From an uncultured Eubacteriales bacterium (GTDB lineage Bacteria > Bacillota > Clostridia > Oscillospirales > Acutalibacteraceae), in contig CAJTNL010000009.1 of the NCBI GenBank assembly GCA_910577755.1, forward strand, positions 13,747 to 77,746: a stretch of DNA of 64,000 nt. Reading direction: 5' to 3'. The notes below the pieces were generated by a model, which saw nothing but the letters and a program-made list of their open reading frames with translations, made no database searches and had not been told where the DNA came from. The translations under genes were made by a program, and so were the position numbers. Of this stretch, positions 63,581-64,000 are shown piece after piece. Positions within the stretch are counted from its first letter, which is position 1, and the number at the start of each line of letters is the position of its first letter.

Positions 63581-63600
63581 TTGATAACAAATTGATAACA
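63581..63600 (+). repeat. Tandem 9-bp direct repeats after guaA
   Basis: TTGATAACA occurs at 63581-63589 and 63592-63600, one helical turn (11 bp) apart and about 60 bases after the guaA stop. Such spacing is typical of arm-type binding sites of tyrosine recombinases; no integrase is within the window. Confidence 0.5.
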
Positions 63601-63693
63601 GTCGTTTGAGTGCGATTATTCTTACTGTCAAGTGGTTTGTTGGTGGGAGAGTGATTTGTAAACGGTTTAGATGACTGGCATAAATCCATATTT

Positions 63694-63740
63694 AAACGCC
63701 CTTAGCTGTGGGTAGGAACTCATGGCTAAGGGCGTTTTTT
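63694..63740 (+). terminator. Rho-independent terminator downstream of guaA
   Basis: AAACGCCCTTAGC (63694-63706) pairs with its reverse complement (63725-63737) over an 18-nt loop, followed by a T run. Confidence 0.85.
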
Positions 63741-63805
63741 GTCGTGCTTTTAATTGATGAATATGGGTGATGATTAAAGTGTTTTTTCCATAATGTAATT
63801 CGTTA

Positions 63806-63857
63806 AGGGGATATTTGACCTAATTACCTGCTGTTCCTTAATTATGTTATATCCCCT
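63806..63857. repeat. Inverted repeat with internal palindrome
   Basis: AGGGGATAT (63806-63814) and ATATCCCCT (63849-63857) enclose two TAATTA copies that can also pair. The function is unknown; it could be the remnant of a small mobile repeat. Confidence 0.4.
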
Positions 63858-64000
63858 GTGAAGAAAAAACGGTTTTGCGGTGATGGAAGCGGCAACGTAA
63901 ACATAAATGAATGGAATCAATCATTATCCGAGCATTTTACGCTTATTGCCATAAAAAGCGACATCATTGCAGGGTTTGGCGATATTGACAGGACAGGCTA
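63858..64000 (+). pseudogene. Acetyltransferase (GNAT) fragment, cut by right edge
   Basis: An open frame from a stop at 63816 to the right edge encodes, from about 63885, GSGNVNINEWNQSLSEHF, then TLIAIKSDIIAGFGDID, resembling the middle of GNAT N-acetyltransferases of the YafP type. The usual N-terminal third is not found upstream in any frame. The only in-frame start, GTG 63858, has no ribosome site. The gene therefore looks 5'-truncated or frameshifted. I mark 63858 as a nominal left limit; the rest continues outside the window. Confidence 0.5.

Overview
The window is a gene-dense stretch of chromosome from an AT-rich, endospore-forming member of the Clostridia (Bacillota). The evidence is the spore genes (SpoVB, YabP, YabQ, DpaA, DpaB), PolC-type DNA polymerase III, the Gram-positive order spoVB-mazG-...-yabO-yabP-yabQ-divIC-yabR, the cluster pyrH-frr-uppS-cdsA-dxr-rseP-ispG-polC, strong Shine-Dalgarno sequences, and a T-box in front of tyrS. 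I cannot name a genus; an Oscillospiraceae/Ruminococcaceae-like relative is a guess from the gene order.

Layout. 1-1.7 kb: the 3' part of a HemZ-type radical SAM gene (cut by the left edge) and a zinc-ribbon protein. 1.7-6.8 kb: spoVB, mazG, hup, rqcP, yabP, yabQ, divIC and an S1-domain gene, with two sigma-E-like promoters. 6.9-12.5 kb: an amidohydrolase, a lone class I fumarase alpha subunit, hpf, an rRNA methyltransferase, a carbonic anhydrase and a WYL regulator. 12.6-23.3 kb: translation, envelope lipid and isoprenoid genes ending in polC. 23.4-29.7 kb: the histidine operon hisZGDCBAIE, which lacks hisH and hisF. 29.8-36.2 kb: a pseudouridine synthase, radC, ppa, a PRC-barrel protein, rpsB-tsf and murC. 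36.4-38.7 kb: dipicolinate synthase genes behind a sigma-K-like promoter, and a small zinc-ribbon membrane protein. 39-49.4 kb: an M16 peptidase pair, lgt, folD, dxs, tlyA, nadK, argR, recN. 49.4-53.8 kb: T-box, tyrS and a YfhO-family membrane protein. 53.8-63.5 kb: gdhA, then purF, purB, purA, glmS and guaA. 63.5-64 kb: a tail that looks like the edge of an inserted or decayed element, with tandem 9-bp repeats and an acetyltransferase fragment.

The genes serve core functions: ribosome assembly and rescue (rpsB, tsf, frr, hpf, rqcP), the MEP isoprenoid route plus undecaprenyl diphosphate and CDP-diacylglycerol synthesis (dxs, dxr, ispG, uppS, cdsA), purine and histidine synthesis, nitrogen assimilation (gdhA, glmS, guaA), and the sporulation branch. 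I found no CRISPR array, no rRNA or tRNA gene, and no intact transposase or integrase. No clearly new multi-gene system is evident. The most interesting points are non-canonical initiation (ispG has no ATG, GTG or TTG in reach of its conserved N-terminus; rseP may be similar), a predicted leaderless mRNA, a structured rpsB leader, the missing hisF/hisH, the lone fumarase alpha subunit, and the guaA 3' junction.
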